Source: DASRAP01 sp035277145 | GTDB taxonomy: Bacteria; Gemmatimonadota; Gemmatimonadetes; Gemmatimonadales; Gemmatimonadaceae | DNA: 64,000 nt | NCBI GenBank assembly: GCA_035277145.1 | Contig: DATELA010000092.1 | Span: 5,567 to 69,566 of the forward strand | Reading direction: 5' to 3' | Shown: positions 63,370-64,000 of the stretch, piece after piece | Layout: the number at the start of each line of letters is the position of its first letter | How positions within the stretch are numbered: position 1 is the stretch's first letter | Program-made: the position numbers and the translations under genes | The notes under the pieces: generated by a model | Told to the model about the DNA's origin: nothing | The model's database searches: none | The model's input: the letters and a program-made list of their open reading frames with translations, nothing else

Positions 63370-63409
63370 GGGTCTCCAAGAAACTGAAGGCTCATGCTTG
63401 GCCCACCAA
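63370..63409 (+). other. Right attachment junction (attR)
   Basis: The element arm GGGTCT (63370-63375) is followed 14 nt later by the core GCTCATG (63390-63396), then the host sequence resumes as CTTGGCCCACCAAGG. With AGACCC on the left side (52020-52025), the arms are inverted about the core. The host half reads L-G-P-P if one A (63408 or 63409) is removed. Confidence 0.7.
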
Positions 63410-64000
63410 GGCGCGGGCAAGACGATGCTCGCTCGACGGCTGCCGTCGATCCTGCCTCCGCTCGACGAGCATGAGGCGCTCGAAGTCGTGGCGCTGCATT
63501 CGGTCGCGGGCCTCGTCGTCCCCGATCATGCACCACCAACCCGGCGACCGTTCCGTGCGCCGCACCACACCATTTCGCAGGCCGGGCTGATCGGCGGTGG
63601 CTCCGGACCGCGACCCGGTGAAGTGAGTCTCGCACACCACGGCGTGCTCTTCCTCGACGAACTGCTCGAGCTTCCGCGCTATGTGCTCGATGCAATGCGG
63701 CAACCGCTCGAAGACGGACGAGTCGTGGTGGCGCGCGCGGGTGGTGCGGTGATGTTTCCGGCGCGATTCACGTTGGTGGCCGCCGCAAACCCGTGCGCGT
63801 GTGGACGTTTTGGCGCGACCAGCGGTGCCCCGTGTACGTGCGCGGCGGCGGACATCGCGCGTTATCGGGCCAGGCTCTCCGGTCCACTGGCAGACCGCAT
63901 CGATCTGCACATCGACGTGCGTTCTGTTCCTCCGGAATCTCTCGCCGCGACGACGCGCGGCGAATCGTCTACCGAGATTCGCGCGCGCGTCGTCGCGGCG
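63397..64000 (+). pseudogene. comM: comM/yifB, 3' part (continues past window)
   Basis: From 63410 the frame GGC-GCG-GGC-AAG-ACG continues GAGKTMLARRLPSILPPLDE, through FRAPHHTISQAGLIGGG, the Walker B-like GVLFLDELLELP, VAAANPCACG and SGPLADRIDLHI, to the window edge. These are the Mg-chelatase-like AAA+ motifs of ComM. The sequence just before GGC reads CTTGGCCCACCA plus an extra A, so the LGPP part is out of frame with the rest. No start codon serves this part. Confidence 0.9.

Larger units (their letters stand above)
52001..63396. mobile_element. Integrative element in comM with serine recombinase and family-A-type polymerase
   Basis: About 11.39 kb lie between the two halves of comM, bounded by the shared 7-mer GCTCATG (52001-52007 and 63390-63396). 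The right end encodes a large serine recombinase, the expected integrase for a site-specific insertion into a protein gene. The minus-strand block (55.0-63.3 kb) holds the recombinase, small proteins, a polymerase, ribbon-helix-helix-like proteins and a phage-virion-like protein. The plus-strand block (53.4-54.9 kb) looks like cargo. No conjugation genes, capsid, terminase or known replication initiator were recognised. By eye the region is less CG-dense than its flanks. Confidence 0.88.

Overview
The window reads as a high-GC chromosome segment, most likely from a Gemmatimonadota bacterium. This is an inference from gene content: a long run of MoxR / DUF58 / VWA / DUF4159 / DUF4175 genes, Tat-exported amidases, a DUF4382 lipoprotein and many signal-peptide outer-membrane proteins. 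Genes are densely packed with frequent 4-bp ATGA overlaps. No rRNA, tRNA or CRISPR array was seen.

Layout of the host part. 1-4.2 kb: end of pgsA, a small outer-membrane barrel, cinA, grpE and dnaJ. 4.2-6.5 kb: a lipoprotein sugar-dehydrogenase-like propeller and glutamyl-Q tRNA(Asp) synthetase. 6.6-21.9 kb: one long minus-strand operon of membrane, von Willebrand A, MoxR ATPase and TPR/peptidase genes. 21.9-32.7 kb: an M24 peptidase, a small phosphatase, a sulfur-transfer pair (cysteine desulfurase and mnmA), an Fpg/Nei glycosylase, a BshB1-type deacetylase, two paralogous Tat amidases and RidA. 32.7-34.3 kb: a short-chain dehydrogenase and a lipoprotein. 34.3-40.3 kb: a five-gene MacAB-TolC-like efflux operon. 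40.4-51.3 kb: a DUF6134-like protein, an NtrY-like histidine kinase, a pseudokinase-kinase fusion, a TonB receptor, a SET-domain methyltransferase, a VKOR/DsbB-like protein and a fatty-acid desaturase.

The most unusual region is 52.0-63.4 kb. An 11.4-kb integrative element has split comM (yifB) just before its Walker A motif. The 5' part of comM lies at 51360-52007 and the 3' part resumes at about 63397. Both junctions carry GCTCATG. Joining the two element ends rebuilds a candidate attP with GGGTCT/AGACCC inverted arms. The element encodes a large serine recombinase at its right end, a very small family-A-type polymerase with no exonuclease domains, three small ribbon-helix-helix-like proteins, a 1193-residue phage-virion-like protein, and a cargo module on the other strand (a DUF4145 protein plus a membrane coiled-coil zinc-ribbon protein). 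Several genes in it are too short for ordinary ORF cut-offs. The reconstructed comM carries one extra A, so simple excision would not restore its reading frame as sequenced.

A second structural theme is a family of nested palindromes of about 130-145 bp sharing GATCCTCGCTCCTA-like arms. Three copies sit directly after genes (6526, 28032 and 30202) and look like repeats used as transcription ends.
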